A DNA stretch of 64,000 nucleotides, taken from positions 4,430,001 to 4,494,000 of the forward strand of contig NZ_CP011008.1 of assembly GCF_001578185.1 (NCBI RefSeq). The letters are read 5' to 3'. Both the position numbers and the translations under genes were made by a program. Positions 9,098 through 18,970 of this stretch are shown here, piece by piece. This DNA comes from Peribacillus simplex (GTDB lineage Bacteria; Bacillota; Bacilli; Bacillales; DSM-1321). A model generated the notes under the pieces. The model had not been told where the DNA came from, ran no database searches, and saw nothing but the letters and a program-made list of their open reading frames with translations. The first letter of the stretch is position 1. Each line of letters begins with the position of its first letter.

Positions 9098-9160
9098 GGT
9101 TGATTGGAGCGGAAGTGCGAGACTCCCGCGGAAAGCGAGCATCTGGAGGGGAAATCAACC
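9098..9160 (+). repeat. Dispersed palindromic repeat, copy 2 (short form)
   Basis: 63 bp with exact terminal inverted repeats GGTTGATT / AATCAACC. It keeps only the outer parts of the longer copies: GGAGCGGAAGTGCGAGACTC joined directly to CGCGGAAAGCGAGC. The internal GGGAGACCCC block of copy 1 is missing, so this looks like an internal deletion derivative. Confidence 0.85.
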
Positions 9161-9254
9161 ACAACTCACTACCTGGTAAATAGCAACATAGTATTTGAAA
9201 ACAGCCTAAAATAAAAAGGCCCCACCATTTAGAATGGAAAGCCCTTATACCTTT

Positions 9255-10223
9255 TTATGGTATTAATAATATTTTCCCCGTACTTTTCCTGCTTTCAAGA
9301 AGTCTATGTGCATCAGCCCCATTTTCCAGCGAAAAAAGAGTCGGTTCTTCAACGAAGATTTTTCCTGCCATGATCCATTCAAACAACTCTGCTGTTCTTC
9401 TTTTCCTTTCTTCATGGGAAGTCAAGACATTCCAGAGGTCTCCACCTATTAATGCTTTGGATGTATCCATTAACATCCTTGGATCGATTTTCTCCGGATC
9501 GCCGCCTGCCATACCAAAGAAAACGACAGTCCCTCCAGTCCTTGTCGCCTCGAAACTATTCAGCAAGGTTTGGCCTACTGATTCATAAACGACATCAACG
9601 CCCTTACCTCCGGTTACTTCCTTAATGGAATTCATCCAGTCCGATCCGTAAAGGAAAACATGATCGGCACCCGTTTGTTTGGCAACAGCCGCTTTATCCT
9701 TTGTTGATGTCAAGCCAATGACCTGACTGCCCTTCATCCTGATCATCTGTGTCAGTAATTGGCCGACTCCGCCTGCAGCGGCGTGGACCAGAATGGTTTC
9801 TCCGTCTTTAACTGGATAGCTGTCATGAGTTAGATATTGGGCAGTCAATCCTTGTAGTAAAACGGAAGCGGCCGTTTCAAAGGAAATGCTCTCAGGCAAC
9901 GGCAGCAGTTTATCTGCTGGAACTGAAACCAGCTCCGCATTGGCATGGGGAACATCAGCAAACCCAACACGATCACCTGCTTTCACATGATGAACATCTT
10001 CCCCGACATATTCGATGACCCCCGCCCCTTCATAACCCAAAATAAATGGGGGATCACCCACCAAATGATAATTCCCTTTCCTTCTATATACATCAGCAAA
10101 ATTCAAGCCGATCGCTTTCATTCGAACGATCACGGCTGATCTTGAATGTTCAGGTTCTGCAATTTCTCTTACAGACAGAACTTCTGGCCCGCCGAAATCA
10201 TCAAAGACAAGTGCTTTCATCAT
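9255..10223 (-). CDS. Quinone oxidoreductase / zinc-independent alcohol dehydrogenase-like protein
   Basis: 322 residues from ATG 10223, which has AGGGAG at normal spacing; the open frame extends 23 codons further upstream without a ribosome binding site. This is the medium-chain dehydrogenase/reductase fold: N-terminal GroES-like domain (MKALVFDDFGGPEVLSVREI, then GLNFADVYRRKGNY, then PFILGYEGAGVIEYVG) and a Rossmann NADPH-binding domain with VHAAAGGVGQLLTQMIRMKG. The Cys/His zinc ligands of true alcohol dehydrogenases are missing, which fits NADPH:quinone reductases (Qor). Single gene; a weak hairpin with T-run follows at about 9217-9250. Confidence 0.88.
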   Translation of the reverse strand: MMKALVFDDFGGPEVLSVREIAEPEHSRSAVIVRMKAIGLNFADVYRRKGNYHLVGDPPFILGYEGAGVIEYVGEDVHHVKAGDRVGFADVPHANAELVSVPADKLLPLPESISFETAASVLLQGLTAQYLTHDSYPVKDGETILVHAAAGGVGQLLTQMIRMKGSQVIGLTSTKDKAAVAKQTGADHVFLYGSDWMNSIKEVTGGKGVDVVYESVGQTLLNSFEATRTGGTVVFFGMAGGDPEKIDPRMLMDTSKALIGGDLWNVLTSHEERKRRTAELFEWIMAGKIFVEEPTLFSLENGADAHRLLESRKSTGKILLIP

Positions 10224-10294
10224 CCTAACTCCCTTCAATGGTTCTTCTTTCTTAAAGATATAGGATGAACCGTTTGATGGCAAGAAACACAAAT

Positions 10295-10324
10295 GACCGC
10301 TCTCCCTTAAAGGCTAGAGCAGTC
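10295..10324 (-). terminator. Hairpin downstream of the small gene at 10336
   Basis: GACCGCTCT and AGAGCAGTC arms flank a 12-base loop, followed on the minus strand by ATTTGTGTTTC. It begins 12 bases after the stop codon of the 48-residue ORF. Confidence 0.6.
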
Positions 10325-10335
10325 AATAAGTTTAC

Positions 10336-10482
10336 TCAATCTGTATTGGAGCCAGGGCCGTTCTTTCGTTTATTCGCAGAATATTCCTTACCATGTGCTT
10401 CATGTTCTGCAATGATGTCTGCTTTCGGAATATGGTTATTCTTTTTCGGTGAAGCGATACGGTTGCGATGTTTTTTTCCCAT
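10336..10482 (-). CDS. Small basic hydrophilic protein, 48 residues
   Basis: The ORF starts at ATG 10482 with AAGGGGAG eight bases upstream, a strong site, and reads MGKKHRNRIASPKKNNHIPK and on to NGPGSNTD. It is rich in Lys, His and Asn, with no Cys and no membrane segment. The composition is like the many tiny, often sporulation-associated proteins of Bacillaceae, but I cannot name the family. A terminator hairpin follows directly. Confidence 0.65.
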   Translation of the reverse strand: MGKKHRNRIASPKKNNHIPKADIIAEHEAHGKEYSANKRKNGPGSNTD

Positions 10483-10651
10483 GATCTATCTCCCCTTCAT
10501 CCAATGCTATTTAACTTGAGCTGTTTAATACGTGCTAATGTTAGCTTGTCCGATTATTCCCGAAAATACCGGCAAAATAGGCACTTCATAATAAAGGAAA
10601 AACCATCAAAGAAACAGAATCATTAAAATGGATATATGGGGAGGGAATCAT

Positions 10652-11124
10652 ATGTTTCCTGTATTGTACACGAAAAGATTACGGGAAATTCGTGAAAGTG
10701 ATGCGGAAACTATCTTCCAATGTTTATCAAAAGATGAAGTCACCCGCTTTTACGGTCAGGATTCATTGAAAAATATCGGACAGGCGAAGGATATTGTAGC
10801 TTCTTTTGCGAAAAACTATCTTGAAAAACGGGTGATTCGATAGTACATTCGGTTTTCATGCCCACGGTCCCTAATACAGACGGGCGGAAATAGGATATGA
10901 GGTCAGTCCAGCACATTGGCGCAAAGGATATGCGTAAGAGGCTGTTAAAGAAATAATCGCTTAGGTTTCAACGGCCTTGCATCGGCGCGGTTGTTTTTCT
11001 GGAAAACCTGTCATCAAGTGATCTTTTGGGTAAGCTTTGGCTTTATCCAGGACGGAATATTAAGAAGTTATATGTATCAAAAAGGCTCCCTCATGATACA
11101 TATGTCCATTCCTTGCTGAAGTGA
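10652..11124 (+). pseudogene. Decayed GNAT (RimJ/RimL-type) acetyltransferase
   Basis: ATG 10652 follows GGGAGGGAA. The first 63 residues read as a normal RimJ-type N-terminus (LYTKRLREIRESDAETIFQC, then SKDEVTRFYGQDS) and then hit a stop at 10843. Later frames still encode family pieces: an A-E-I-G-Y-E-V-like piece near 10890, AHWRKGYA-like bases near 10915, FNGLHRIG-like bases near 10970, and FIQDGILRSYMYQKG near 11050, ending at about 11124. Several frameshifts separate these pieces, so the gene is dead. Confidence 0.8.
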
Positions 11125-11235
11125 ACCCCTAGGTAAAGAGAGAGTACCCCAGAAACGGATATACTTGGGTTCCTCACTATACCAACTGTTTCCTGCCGTT
11201 GGTGGTTAAAGCCAAATTGTTTTTTCTGCACTGAA

Positions 11236-12738
11236 TCATTTAACAACGGCATTCATTTTTTCATATGGATAAACCAATCCCGGGTCCATATTGAATTGGT
11301 CAAAAAAATGATCTTCAAAAAATTGTTTAATTTGCATTAATTCCGATGGAGTTGGAAAAGAGGATACCATAATTACTGGAATTTTCTGAAATCCGATAAT
11401 GTCTTCTTCCGTCGAAATGATTAAATCAATCTCTTCATACTTGTAAATCAATTCTTTGCTGGAGGGATCGAATGTTGAAATCCTCACCTGATTTCCGTAG
11501 TGATACTTTAACACTTCCCTTATATAATCTTTTTCGGTATATGTACGACAAACTAAAGCAACTATTATTGTGTGTTGATTCTTATTTCGCAGAATGGCTG
11601 CCTGAAGGAGTGAGAATATTTCCAAAACATCCAGTTTCTTAAATTTAAGCGGCACTGTCAAGAAAGATTTGGTAGCCAGCTTCTCTATGGTCTGAAAAAT
11701 TGGATTATATTCATAATAGGGAAGATATTGTAACATGGAATTCCTTACAGTCTCCATTTCAAATTCTGTTTCAAGTGATATTCTCTTTAATGTTTGGTAT
11801 AAATGGAACAAGAAGATATCATCTTGTGATAGATTAAAACAAACATATTCAGAAAGGGAATCCAAAAATTGAGTCAACGGAAAACCTTGTTTACTTTTCA
11901 TTCTGTTTCGAAGGTATCGAAGATGTTGTGATCTATTAACTGGTTTTTCCTCACTCATGAGATAAATCGATAAGTAAAATATTTCCTGAAGTTGGATATC
12001 TCGTGAGGGGCATCTTTCCATATAATGTCCTAGTTCTTTAGAGAAATCAAAATACTTACTGCCTTCGTAATTCATTAAGACTGATTTTGGATAGGAAACG
12101 AAATACCCCATAGTAACACGAAGATTAGATATATATAAAATCATTGTAAGTCGGTGTAAAGCACCAGTCCGAAATGACATCGAATATTTCGAAAACAAAT
12201 GAAGTAACGTTGTTTGAAATTCCTTTTCATCGAGAGAATCTTTATCTGTATAGGTTTCCAATGTCGCAAAATCCAAATTTTGCATGATAAAGCGCCGGAT
12301 TTTCTTTTCTTCCCCTACTAATTTGAATGGGCTAGCAGTTAAGTTTACACCTGCTTCCCGTACTACCTCCTGTAATTTTTCAAGGTGACGATATGCGGTG
12401 GAACGACTAATATGCACCTCTTGAGAAATCTGTGAAATATCAACACCATCATTCAAAAGAATTAACTTTAATATGTGAAAATAGGAATTCTTTTCTCTTA
12501 TTTGCACCAATAAATTTTCTAAAGTACCATTTTCAGGTTTAATAAGACATATTCCAAGACTTTCACTTTTCTCAAAACCCCAACCCTCGGGGATTAAAGT
12601 CTCCAGGAATTTTAAATCACGCCGGATTGTACTTTTTGAATACCCTGTTTTATCGGATAATTCAGCTAAGTTACTCCATTTATTATCCTTAAATAAATGA
12701 AAAATCACGTCTGAATAACGTTTATAAAATCGATTCAT
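11236..12738 (-). CDS. Mga/AtxA-like regulator with tandem HTH and PRD-like domains
   Basis: 500 residues. Two helix-turn-helix segments lie at the N-terminus (LAELSDKTGYSKSTIRRDLK, about 22-41, and ISQISQEVHISRSTAYRHLE, about 101-120). A long helical middle region of PRD or Mga type follows, then a C-terminal EIIB-like fold (TIIVALVCRTYTEKDYIREV, then EEIDLIISTEEDI). This order is shared by Mga, AtxA and the BglG-type regulators whose PRDs are phosphorylated by PTS proteins. No PTS gene is adjacent. Its nearest neighbour is the WxL surface operon, so it may control that operon, as Mga-type proteins often control surface proteins. Confidence 0.8.
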   Translation of the reverse strand: MNRFYKRYSDVIFHLFKDNKWSNLAELSDKTGYSKSTIRRDLKFLETLIPEGWGFEKSESLGICLIKPENGTLENLLVQIREKNSYFHILKLILLNDGVDISQISQEVHISRSTAYRHLEKLQEVVREAGVNLTASPFKLVGEEKKIRRFIMQNLDFATLETYTDKDSLDEKEFQTTLLHLFSKYSMSFRTGALHRLTMILYISNLRVTMGYFVSYPKSVLMNYEGSKYFDFSKELGHYMERCPSRDIQLQEIFYLSIYLMSEEKPVNRSQHLRYLRNRMKSKQGFPLTQFLDSLSEYVCFNLSQDDIFLFHLYQTLKRISLETEFEMETVRNSMLQYLPYYEYNPIFQTIEKLATKSFLTVPLKFKKLDVLEIFSLLQAAILRNKNQHTIIVALVCRTYTEKDYIREVLKYHYGNQVRISTFDPSSKELIYKYEEIDLIISTEEDIIGFQKIPVIMVSSFPTPSELMQIKQFFEDHFFDQFNMDPGLVYPYEKMNAVVK

Positions 12739-13615
12739 ACTATCACCTCTTTACCTGTCCACTTAATAAGACATTAGCCCTAAATGCACTTACCCTTTAC
12801 CCATTAAATACTTTAGTAAACTCCCTAAATGGTCCCATTTTCATCTAAACCTTTTCTTTTTTGGAACACTAGTTCAAATATGAATTGGTATATACCGATT
12901 TTGAACTCTCCCCGATAAGGTCATTATTATGATTTTCTGCTGTTAAATTTGTAGTGCAAAGAAAAAGAATCCTCTATTCCAAACCCGAATCTAAATAATT
13001 GGATTAAATGTTTAAAGATCATAATGAAAGAGACTTTTAAAACCTTTCTCCGGAACTAAGTGCTATGAACGTTTTAGAGAAGCGCCAGCAATGATATATA
13101 TGTAAGAAAAAGGAAACCAATATTGACCTATTTTGAAGGGTCTACGGCTTCCACAACGATCATAAGGGCTATACAGTTTTCCTGTACTCACTTCGTTAGA
13201 AAAGGAATATACAAAAAAAGGCCTCATTCACGTTTACAGGAGGCCAGTATGCATCGAATGACTTACCAACTTGTTAAAACGAAAATGAGGTGTCTATTAA
13301 GAGCCAGTGTACAAGAAAAAGCGAAACCGAGCATTTTACATTTTTTGTTTTAAATAATTCAGGTACACTTGCCCGATTTTAACTAGACACCAATCATAAG
13401 CACGGATGGGTTAACGGATAGGCTGTGTTTTAGCTAGCTACGTATTGGACATCCCTTGAGCCTTGTAAAGTCGTCCATTCAAACGATAGCCAATGTTCTT
13501 TCAGCTTCGGCATGTTCAATTTAAATTGACTTATCGTCACTTTAAAAAAGGAGAAGAACATGTTTGATTGGGTTTTATTCGATCATCTAAAAAATGATTA
13601 ACCATAGGCTTTTTT
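12739..13615. other. 877-bp gap without a convincing gene
   Basis: No supported ORF. A 76-codon open frame at 13123-13353 has no ribosome binding site and atypical composition. Inverted copies of GGTGTCTA (13289-13296) and TAGACACC (13384-13391) could be the ends of a decayed element. A 13-codon ORF (MFDWVLFDHLKND, starting near 13560) has a strong AAAGGAGAAG site but nothing else to support it. The promoter of the regulator at 11236 must lie at the left end. Confidence 0.5.
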
Positions 13616-15955
13616 TCATGGCGCATCCACTAAATTCCATTTAATCCTGCCCTTATAATCACCTATATAGACAAAAGGTTCCATTTTTAATAATATCCCC
13701 TGATTTTCTCGCCAATGTATGGATATCTCATCCATACTTTTGGTTGTATGTTCAAAAACATTCATGGCAACTCCTAGTAACATTTTTTCTTCTTTTCCAA
13801 ATTCATCAACAAAAGTTAAGGCATCTAATAAATAATGTCCGGCTCCATCAGAAAAATCTTCACTTAAAGTAGCCGTCAGCCGCCACGAACTGCCGGTACC
13901 ACGAGTATCCTTCACGCGAATATCCCAATCGGCATTTCGTTTTGCAAATGTCGGTTGATTTGGAATTTCCATGTCTACAAAACTAACATCCGTAGCGACA
14001 TTGGTGAAACTAACTTGTCCAATGACTTTCAAGGTGAGTTTTTCCACGTTTGATCGCCTGCCAGTATCATCCACACTGTAAACATATACAGTATGTGTCC
14101 CTACTGATAATTCATCTGCTGGAATGGTATGCTCGTAGCTGACTTCTTCCCCTTTATCAGCAACATTTGCTGCACCAGATGCAAATTTAATTGGCTCACC
14201 TTTATCCAGCACATAGTATAGGTCCACTTTGTCACTATCTGCATCACTCCATGTCCCTTTTATTGTGTAGCCACTTCCTAAATCAATAGGTAATTCCTTA
14301 TCAGCATCAACAAGTGTAAGAGATGGCGGTTCTACAACAATGATTTGTAGAGTTGCTACATTGGACTTTGCTCCATTTTCATCCGTTACATACACTTCAA
14401 AAGTGTTTTCCCCCATATTTAATTGGTCTTTTGAAAGGAGAAAACTCCAGTCGGCACTAACGGAAGACACATCTTTCTCTTTTTCTTCAGATTGGATTTC
14501 CTCTGAATTCAATTCATAGTAAAAAGTGCCTTTAGAATTATCACTATCTTTCCAAGTTCCTGTCACTTCATAATCTTCACCTTCGGATACGTAAACAGGG
14601 CCAGCATCATTTATTGCTACTTCTGGTGCTTGATTAGGCTGGATGACATAATCAATTGAATTGGTATCAATCACCATGTTATCTCCATTAAACCTAGCTG
14701 TTTCAGTAACTGAGGCAGCCTCCGTTGTTGCATTGACTTTCACTTGAAAAGAGACCGTCGCTGCATTTTGAGTGGAATTCATATTTGGAATACTAAGTGC
14801 CAGCGATTGTCCTGACCACGAATTATCATCTAATGCTGCAGTCTCACCAGGGGTTGTCAATGTCATGGAGCCTGGGATAAACGTAACATGATCATTCAAG
14901 ACCGTGTTCAAGATGATATTTTTCCAATTTTGTAAACCACCGTTATATTTCGCATAAAGCGTATAGGTTAATACATCACCTTTAAAAACTGAAGAGCCCT
15001 CCCCAACAACAGAATCATCCTGTCTCGTTATCGTTTGCTCAACTTCTGCATTTACTAAATCCGGTATTTCATCAAAAGCGACACGATTGGTTTGCTTGTA
15101 AGTAGGACCTGTTGAACCAGTGAATCCCCAATAAACTTTTGTAGAGCCAAAAACATCTTGTACATTTACAGCAACAGTAACTGGATTTACTCCTTCTAAT
15201 TGATACGTGAGTGCTTGGCTTGCAGCATCCCATTTCACTTCGAATTTACGCCATGTACCATTTGATAACAGACCGGGATACTGAACGCCAGTATTACCAT
15301 CTACGTTATTATGTTTCATGGTTCTCCTATTACTTTGTACCGGCCAAACACCAATGGAATAATCTATATAAGTATCGGCTTTCCCTGGATACCCCCATGC
15401 AACATGGTCATCGTTAACATTAGTATCAAAATAGCTAGTATCACCATCATTTTTATAGGTATCAAACTCAACAGCAAAACTTTTTTGAATGCCAGATGTT
15501 TTCGATCCATTATAGCCTTCGTCAGCCCAAACCCCCAAGCTTGCCCCAGATTTTGCAATAGCATTTACACCTCTTGAATCATTATGCATCACAAATGCCA
15601 TACCATCTGCCGCATTATTCCCATTATTTCCAAAATACAAATACATTGTGGCTGTAAAATCTTTGGTTAAATCCATTTTAATATCGTCGATTGACCAAAT
15701 TGCCCCCTTTTGATTTGCCGTTCCAGGGGTTACTGAAACCAGTTGATCGTTAATAATGGAGCTATTTGATCCTGTTGATGGAGTGGTAAACAGGCCATCC
15801 AATATAATACTGGATGGAGGATTATCTTCTACTGGACCGGCTGCCTCCACTTTAATGGATTCCACTGGCCCCAGCCATTGAAGACTTGAAAAAAACAAGC
15901 CCATAATAATGAGAAATGAGAAAGTGATTCTAGTGAATATTTTACTCTTCTTCAT
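13616..15955 (-). CDS. Large WxL surface protein with lectin-like and Ig-like domains
   Basis: 779 residues. Signal peptide about 1-38 (ITFSFLIIMGLFFSSLQWLG). Residues about 45-310 resemble bacterial L-type lectins (DFTATMYLYFGNNGNNAADG, AFVMHNDSRG, SFAVEFDTYKN). A beta-rich repeat follows near 320-440, then two Ig-like or cadherin-like modules (about 455-545 and 550-645, each with G-T-W-x-D-x-D-S). The C-terminal WxL domain holds SSWRLTATL and IKWNLVDAP, the two W-x-L motifs that bind peptidoglycan non-covalently. It overlaps the upstream DUF916 gene by 14 bp, so they are co-translated. Probably an adhesin that binds glycans; the ligand is unknown. Confidence 0.9.
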   Translation of the reverse strand: MKKSKIFTRITFSFLIIMGLFFSSLQWLGPVESIKVEAAGPVEDNPPSSIILDGLFTTPSTGSNSSIINDQLVSVTPGTANQKGAIWSIDDIKMDLTKDFTATMYLYFGNNGNNAADGMAFVMHNDSRGVNAIAKSGASLGVWADEGYNGSKTSGIQKSFAVEFDTYKNDGDTSYFDTNVNDDHVAWGYPGKADTYIDYSIGVWPVQSNRRTMKHNNVDGNTGVQYPGLLSNGTWRKFEVKWDAASQALTYQLEGVNPVTVAVNVQDVFGSTKVYWGFTGSTGPTYKQTNRVAFDEIPDLVNAEVEQTITRQDDSVVGEGSSVFKGDVLTYTLYAKYNGGLQNWKNIILNTVLNDHVTFIPGSMTLTTPGETAALDDNSWSGQSLALSIPNMNSTQNAATVSFQVKVNATTEAASVTETARFNGDNMVIDTNSIDYVIQPNQAPEVAINDAGPVYVSEGEDYEVTGTWKDSDNSKGTFYYELNSEEIQSEEKEKDVSSVSADWSFLLSKDQLNMGENTFEVYVTDENGAKSNVATLQIIVVEPPSLTLVDADKELPIDLGSGYTIKGTWSDADSDKVDLYYVLDKGEPIKFASGAANVADKGEEVSYEHTIPADELSVGTHTVYVYSVDDTGRRSNVEKLTLKVIGQVSFTNVATDVSFVDMEIPNQPTFAKRNADWDIRVKDTRGTGSSWRLTATLSEDFSDGAGHYLLDALTFVDEFGKEEKMLLGVAMNVFEHTTKSMDEISIHWRENQGILLKMEPFVYIGDYKGRIKWNLVDAP

Positions 15956-16967
15956 GCTTTTCCCCGCTTTTTTTCCTTCTTAGTAGAATAATGACCAGTA
16001 TGATTAATACCGCAATTAGCACGCCGATTCCTGCAAAAATAAGTGTATAGTCTTTTTCCAATTCAACTGCTTCTTTATTTAATTTCTTTGAATCATCACC
16101 TTTAATCTCAAACATTTTGTCAAATTTCCAGGTTTGATCTCCGTCTTTTGCCGTTATATATATATGATATTTGCCAGGCTCTAACGCTTGATTATCCCAG
16201 CTAATAGGAAAATCGAAATTAGAATTCGGTGCCATGGATACGCCATTCTTCTCTGAAGAGTGAAGCATCTTCCTGTTTCCTTCTTTCGTGATTCGGGCAT
16301 TCACTTCCAAGTTATTGACAATCATAGCTTCCGTGTTTTGCAGATTCGCAGTCACCACTGTGCGATAGTTCATCAATCCTGCTTGAACTTTATTTAACTT
16401 TAGATTGGGTTTTACCCTTTTATCCGTTTCGGTCAATTTGACGCCAATCACATACGAAAATTCATTGTTGATTTGAACATTATCATCTTCTTGTTTTTTG
16501 GCGCCTTGATTTATTTCGTACACATAGAATCCACCCAAAATCACTCCATCAAATGGTTCATCTGGCATTTGAATCGTAAAAGGCACTTTTTTCGTTTGAT
16601 TTCCTTTTAACGTTACTTTTTGTTTTGGGGAAATGAGATCAGAAAATGCATACTTTAATGAACGATCTTTTTTTTGATTATTTTTACTGTAATCAATCAC
16701 TCCATTTTGATTGGTTACGGCTGTATTCGGTTCAATCATTAAGTCGATTTTTTCACTCGAGTTATTCTTCACTGTTAAAGATATCGTTTGTTCGGCCCCC
16801 GGTTTCATATACAAGTCAAAGTAAGTCAACTTCTTATTGATTTGGTTTTTTGGAATATTGGCTTTGATTGAATATTCCATGGTCCCAGCAAAGGCTGTTT
16901 CATTCTGGGAAATGATTCCTAACCCAATCAATAAGGACACAATCAAAATAAATAGCCCTTTTTTCAT
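15942..16967 (-). CDS. WxL-associated membrane protein (DUF916 + DUF3324)
   Basis: 341 residues: signal peptide (FILIVSLLIGLGIISQNETA), a DUF916 domain (about 30-150, with PGAEQTISLTVKNNSSEKID and the hallmark EPFDGVILGGFYV), a DUF3324 domain (about 165-290, with VNARITKEGNRKMLHSS and PGKYHIYITAKDG), then one transmembrane helix (LIFAGIGVLIAVLIILVIIL) and a basic tail. In Enterococcus and Lactobacillus the equivalent proteins anchor WxL proteins at the cell surface as WxL-interacting proteins. Third gene of the operon, before the large lectin protein. Confidence 0.92.
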   Translation of the reverse strand: MKKGLFILIVSLLIGLGIISQNETAFAGTMEYSIKANIPKNQINKKLTYFDLYMKPGAEQTISLTVKNNSSEKIDLMIEPNTAVTNQNGVIDYSKNNQKKDRSLKYAFSDLISPKQKVTLKGNQTKKVPFTIQMPDEPFDGVILGGFYVYEINQGAKKQEDDNVQINNEFSYVIGVKLTETDKRVKPNLKLNKVQAGLMNYRTVVTANLQNTEAMIVNNLEVNARITKEGNRKMLHSSEKNGVSMAPNSNFDFPISWDNQALEPGKYHIYITAKDGDQTWKFDKMFEIKGDDSKKLNKEAVELEKDYTLIFAGIGVLIAVLIILVIILLRRKKSGEKHEEE

Positions 16968-17059
16968 CTATATCCCCCTCTAGTTTCAACATGATGTGAT
17001 ATATATTAATGGAACTTGGCTTACATAATTTCTTATAAAGCCAAGCCCTATTTGAGTAT

Positions 17060-17755
17060 TTAGCTAGGTGCGTTGGTTAATTCCCATGTTACAGTACCAC
17101 TGTAACTTTCGGCTTCAGCTGAGCCAGCCAAAACTTTTAGTTGCACATTACCATTATCGCCGTCAGAACCTGAAAATACGTCCAGCCATGTTCCGCGGCC
17201 AGTTTCTAAAGGTGCCTCCATGAATTTTTTTGAATCACTATTATCAAATGTAACGTCATAAGCCGTTGGCGGTTCAGAAACATTTGATGATTGTGATTTT
17301 ACTTGTCCATTTTTGAATGTTAACTCAGCCCCCTGTAAAGACTCCCCAGTGCTATTTTTTAATTCAGAAGCCTTTGCTGTCAAAACCCATCCTTCGCCCG
17401 TTCCGCGTTTATCTGAAACTTGTACATATGGGTCTTTATTATTTGCGTTATATGTAGTGTTCCCACTCATAATTTTTTGGGTTCCAAATTGGATGTTGGA
17501 GACATAGTCCAAAGTTAAAGATCCACTATTTCCCGTTCCGCCATTGTCTGGATCTATAGGATCAATCGGACTCGGTGGATCCGGTTCATCTGGATTGACC
17601 GGATCTACCGGCTTGGTAATACCCTCATCCGGAATAAAATCAATATAATTTTGGGAAATAGCGCTATTCACGACAGCTGCTTCCGCTGAATTTGTCGAAA
17701 AGATCAATCCAGCCAGAATCATACTTCCTGCCACTGACAGGGTAATTACTTTCAT
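17060..17755 (-). CDS. WxL domain cell-wall-binding protein
   Basis: 231 residues from the ATG at 17755, which has GAGGTGAGGAAG directly upstream; the frame is open for 13 more codons but those lack a site. Signal peptide (VITLSVAGSMILAGLIFSTN), then a Pro/Asp-rich linker (PVDPVNPDEPDPPSPIDPID), then a WxL domain of about 150 residues with GEGWVLTAKAS and the C-terminal TVTWELTNAPS. Second gene of the WxL operon, 26 bp after its upstream neighbour, with 92 bp to the DUF916 gene. Confidence 0.92.
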   Translation of the reverse strand: MKVITLSVAGSMILAGLIFSTNSAEAAVVNSAISQNYIDFIPDEGITKPVDPVNPDEPDPPSPIDPIDPDNGGTGNSGSLTLDYVSNIQFGTQKIMSGNTTYNANNKDPYVQVSDKRGTGEGWVLTAKASELKNSTGESLQGAELTFKNGQVKSQSSNVSEPPTAYDVTFDNSDSKKFMEAPLETGRGTWLDVFSGSDGDNGNVQLKVLAGSAEAESYSGTVTWELTNAPS

Positions 17756-17780
17756 CTTCCTCACCTCATGGTTTTTTATA

Positions 17781-18470
17781 TTATTGTGGTGCATCCAATA
17801 GACTCCAAGTCAATGTTGAGACATACTCTCCAGCTAAGTTTCCTGCAGGAACATTTATTTTCAAGTTGCTAGGATCAAATTGATCTACCCACGTCCCCAT
17901 TCCTTTTGAATCTTGAGCAGACATAAGGATTTGTGGTGCAGTTACTTCAGAATCAGTACCTAATTGTACTTCCCTTAATTCTGGTGCAGGTGAAACATTT
18001 CCTGGAGTTGTAACTGCAGTCCCGATTGGAAGTGTAACAGTGGCACCTTTTAGAATCATCGTTTCATCAGTTAGATCCTTGAATGGTGAAGTTGAGACCT
18101 GTAATGTCCAGCCAGCACCAGTACCACGAATATCCGTTATTTGAACGTTTGGTTTTTTTGTAGTTGTTGAATATTCCACAGCTCCACCGGATAATTGGTG
18201 GGTATTAAATTCTAAAGGCGAGACATTATCAATTGTTAGCGCCCCTGTATTTCCTGTTTCCCCATCCGGTTCACTAGGAACGATCGGGTCAGTTGGACCT
18301 GTTGTTTCATCTGCTGGCATTATTGTGATATGGCCATGTGAAGTGGCTCCTTTACCGTTTTCACTTCCTAATACTTCAGTTGGATCAACCGCGCTTGCAA
18401 ATGCAGGCGTCACGAATACCAGCAAGGCTGTCGCTGCCAGTCCTTTAAATAGAACCTTTTTTACATTCAT
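17781..18470 (-). CDS. WxL domain cell-wall-binding protein, first gene of operon
   Basis: 229 residues with a signal peptide (VLFKGLAATALLVFVTPAFA, cut near ASA), a short acidic linker, and a WxL domain with GAGWTLQVST and TLTWSLLDAPQ. Start 18470 has AAGGAGGAA. As a small, simple WxL protein it is probably the abundant partner of the larger lectin-type protein encoded last in the operon. The upstream region 18471-18967 should hold the operon promoter; AATACCTTTC occurs twice there (near 18533 and 18653), which could be regulator half-sites, but I cannot assign a -10/-35 with confidence. Confidence 0.92.
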   Translation of the reverse strand: MNVKKVLFKGLAATALLVFVTPAFASAVDPTEVLGSENGKGATSHGHITIMPADETTGPTDPIVPSEPDGETGNTGALTIDNVSPLEFNTHQLSGGAVEYSTTTKKPNVQITDIRGTGAGWTLQVSTSPFKDLTDETMILKGATVTLPIGTAVTTPGNVSPAPELREVQLGTDSEVTAPQILMSAQDSKGMGTWVDQFDPSNLKINVPAGNLAGEYVSTLTWSLLDAPQ

Positions 18471-18970
18471 TTTTTCAATTCCTCCTTAATTTTTATGAAG
18501 ATTTAAATGCCTACTAAATGAAGTTGCAACAATACCTTTCTTGAATCCCTCTAGAAACCCCTTAAAACGATGAACATACCTCTTATATTTTCACCATCCC
18601 CATTTCTCCTTTTGTAGGTTGATAGGCTGCAGCATCAATAGCTGGGACTACCAATACCTTTCATACATACAAAATGCCAATCACTAGAATATTTACGCCT
18701 TAATAAAAATGATTTTCCTAAGTTATCAAGTTATCGAGATAGGGTACGGAACAAGAACGGTTCTTGGCTCAACTTCATGAAAATCATTATATAAGTTAAA
18801 AATTAAAACATTGTTTCAATAATGAATTTTGCGTTTCCATTTAAGAAACTCCATTTAAGAAACTCATGATTTTGCTTTTCTTAGTGACTTACAAGTTGTT
18901 TTTTTATGCATCAAGTGTGAAAAAGGTCGCAAAAATTATATGCGGATAGGCGGCCGGAATAAGAAAAAAG

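Noticed and set aside
13123-13353. 76-codon plus-strand ORF between the regulator and WxL operon
   Set aside because: No ribosome binding site, unusual composition, and no family motif.
13560-13603. 13-codon ORF MFDWVLFDHLKND with strong ribosome binding site
   Set aside because: Too short to support and without a conserved context; noted only in the gap entry.
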